Origin: JAWPNA01 sp045402695
GTDB taxonomy: Bacteria > Acidobacteriota > Polarisedimenticolia > JACPZX01 > DASXTC01
Direction of reading: 5' to 3'
Length of the DNA: 14,872 nt
NCBI GenBank assembly: GCA_045402695.1
Contig: JAWPNA010000441.1
Location: forward strand, 1-14,872
Shown here piece by piece: positions 13,852-14,872 of this stretch (its first letter is position 1; every line of letters starts with the position of its first letter). Below the pieces are notes generated by a model, which searched no databases, was not told the origin of the DNA, and saw only the letters and a program-made list of their open reading frames with translations. A program made the position numbers and the translations under genes.

Positions 13852-14872
13852 ATGTGGCGCAACCTGCTGCTCGCAGCGGCATCGGCGTTCATCTTCCTCG
13901 GCGTGCTCGAGGGAGTCCTCAGGGTCTCCGGGCGGGTCCCCACCAACGCGGTGAGGTCTCCGGACCTCGAGACTCTCGACGCGATCCCGGGGCTGTTCGA
14001 GCCCGGTCAGGAGTTCGAGGACAGGATCCTGCCCGACTTGTCCTACCACGTGCGGATCAACTCACTCGGGTTCCGGGGCGCGGAGTTTCCCAAACGCAAG
14101 GAGCCCGGCTCTCGCCGCATCCTGTGCCTCGGGGATTCCTACACCTTCGGGCCGTACGTGGACGACGAGCAGGCGCTGCCCGCGGTGCTGGGCCGCCTTC
14201 TGTCGGGGTCGCGCCGGCCGGGAGAGCCGCCCCTCGACGTGATCAACGGCGGCGCCAACGGGTTCACCATCGCCGACGAGCTGGCCTTCCTCAGGGAGAA
14301 GGCGCCGGCGGTTCAGCCCGACGTGGTGATTGTGGCCTTCACACAGAACGACATCCTCGATCTCGCACGGAGCCGGCCGCAGATCGAGGTGATGCGCGAC
14401 CATGCGCGGCTCAAGTCGAGGTTCGCCGTCGGTCCGGCGCTCAAGCTGCTGCAGCGCACGGCGCTGTTCAACGGGATGCAGCGCTTTGCGGCGTGGCTGA
14501 AGGTGAGGCAGCGGGGCCCTGGGGCGATGGAGGCCGGGGAGGGTTCGGAGGGCGCCGGGGCTCGACCCGAGTTGTGGGACCAGTACCGCGCGCTGCTCGC
14601 GGAGACGGCGCGCGTCCTCGAGACGAGGGACGTACGGTTCCTCCTGGTGGTGTGGCCATCGGCGAGGCAGGTGGCCGGTCAGGATCCGTTCACGCCGCAG
14701 GAGAGGCTTGCCCGCATCGCGAAGGATTTCGACGTCCCTGCGCTCGATCTCGCTGAAGCCCTTCGCGGGCTGGAGGCCGCGGGCGTGCCGGCCTTTCTCG
14801 TTCCGCGCGACGGCCATCCCACGGCGAGAGGGTACGAGGCGGCCGCGCGCGCGATCGCGGCGCGGCTCTCGG
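13852..14872 (+). CDS. SGNH/GDSL hydrolase-like protein (3' end beyond window)
   Basis: The ATG at 13852 lies 4 nt after the sugar-transferase stop and opens 340 codons without a stop to the window edge. A hydrophobic N-terminus (about 4-24) suggests a signal anchor, putting the rest in the periplasm. All SGNH blocks are visible: ILCLGDSYTFG (90-100) with S96, NGGANGF (132-138), FTQND (163-167) with N166, and D320-G-H322 in RDGHPTARGY. Upstream, RINSLGFRG (68-76) is a motif seen in this bacterial subgroup. Such proteins act as O-acyl esterases or, together with MBOAT partners as in alginate systems, as acetyltransferases on polysaccharides. Placement after the priming transferase fits modification of the exported polymer, but no MBOAT gene is in view. 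The segment 218-240 is Gly/Glu-rich and probably a flexible insert. The family call is firm; the reaction is inferred. Confidence 0.85.
   Translation, partial: MWRNLLLAAASAFIFLGVLEGVLRVSGRVPTNAVRSPDLETLDAIPGLFEPGQEFEDRILPDLSYHVRINSLGFRGAEFPKRKEPGSRRILCLGDSYTFGPYVDDEQALPAVLGRLLSGSRRPGEPPLDVINGGANGFTIADELAFLREKAPAVQPDVVIVAFTQNDILDLARSRPQIEVMRDHARLKSRFAVGPALKLLQRTALFNGMQRFAAWLKVRQRGPGAMEAGEGSEGAGARPELWDQYRALLAETARVLETRDVRFLLVVWPSARQVAGQDPFTPQERLARIAKDFDVPALDLAEALRGLEAAGVPAFLVPRDGHPTARGYEAAARAIAARLS

Noticed and set aside
12342..13946. 534-codon minus-strand frame opposite the sugar transferase.
   Set aside because: The composition is His/Glu/Arg-rich with no motifs. The plus-strand gene is a full-length, motif-complete sugar transferase.
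13854..14756. 300-codon plus-strand frame at the right end.
   Set aside because: It is out of frame with the SGNH gene starting at 13852, whose catalytic blocks are all present; this frame gives only Arg/Gly-rich sequence.
1..14872. tRNA, rRNA, CRISPR array, insertion sequence or phage genes.
   Set aside because: I looked on both strands and found no cloverleaf, regular repeat-spacer pattern, transposase motif or terminal inverted repeats.

Overview
The window is high-GC DNA (roughly two thirds G+C by eye). Coding sequences are packed end to end, TTG and GTG starts are frequent, and envelope polysaccharide genes dominate. That fits a Gram-negative, probably environmental, bacterium. There is no rRNA or other marker, so a phylum cannot be assigned. 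I see no mobile element, tRNA or CRISPR array.

Left edge: positions 1-278 hold the 5' part of a rhomboid-family membrane protein on the minus strand. A 249-bp divergent intergenic region (279-527) separates it from the main operon. This region carries a plausible rhomboid promoter and a perfect 13-bp palindrome just before the first operon gene.

Main operon (528 to about 11387, plus strand): in order, a GT4 glycosyltransferase, a Wzy/WaaL-type O-antigen polymerase/ligase, two more GT4 enzymes, a pseudo-nucleotidyltransferase/thymidylate-kinase-like fusion, a fourth GT4, a membrane GT2, a tandem-GAF protein and a HEAT-like helical protein. Almost every junction is a 1-4 nt stop/start overlap (ATGA, TGATG, TTGA, GTGA). 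The single exception is bridged by a possible six-codon minicistron. A small unrecognised minus-strand gene (11393-11671) converges on the end of this operon.

Right part: a GmhA-like SIS isomerase has its own convincing sigma70-type promoter. It is followed by a polyprenyl-phosphate sugar-1-phosphate transferase of the kind associated with PEP-CTERM/exosortase loci, which also has its own promoter. That promoter is bracketed by a 7-bp inverted repeat. Last is an SGNH/GDSL hydrolase that runs off the right edge.

Taken together, this looks like part of a Wzx/Wzy-type exopolysaccharide locus. The sugar transferase would prime undecaprenyl phosphate, up to five glycosyltransferases would extend the repeat unit, and the Wzy-like protein would polymerise or ligate it. 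The SGNH protein may modify acyl groups, and the SIS enzyme may supply a heptose-type precursor. Flippase, export and chain-length genes, and any exosortase, are not in the window. The least explained parts are the degenerate nucleotidyltransferase-kinase fusion, the output-less GAF protein, the HEAT-like protein and the small minus-strand gene.
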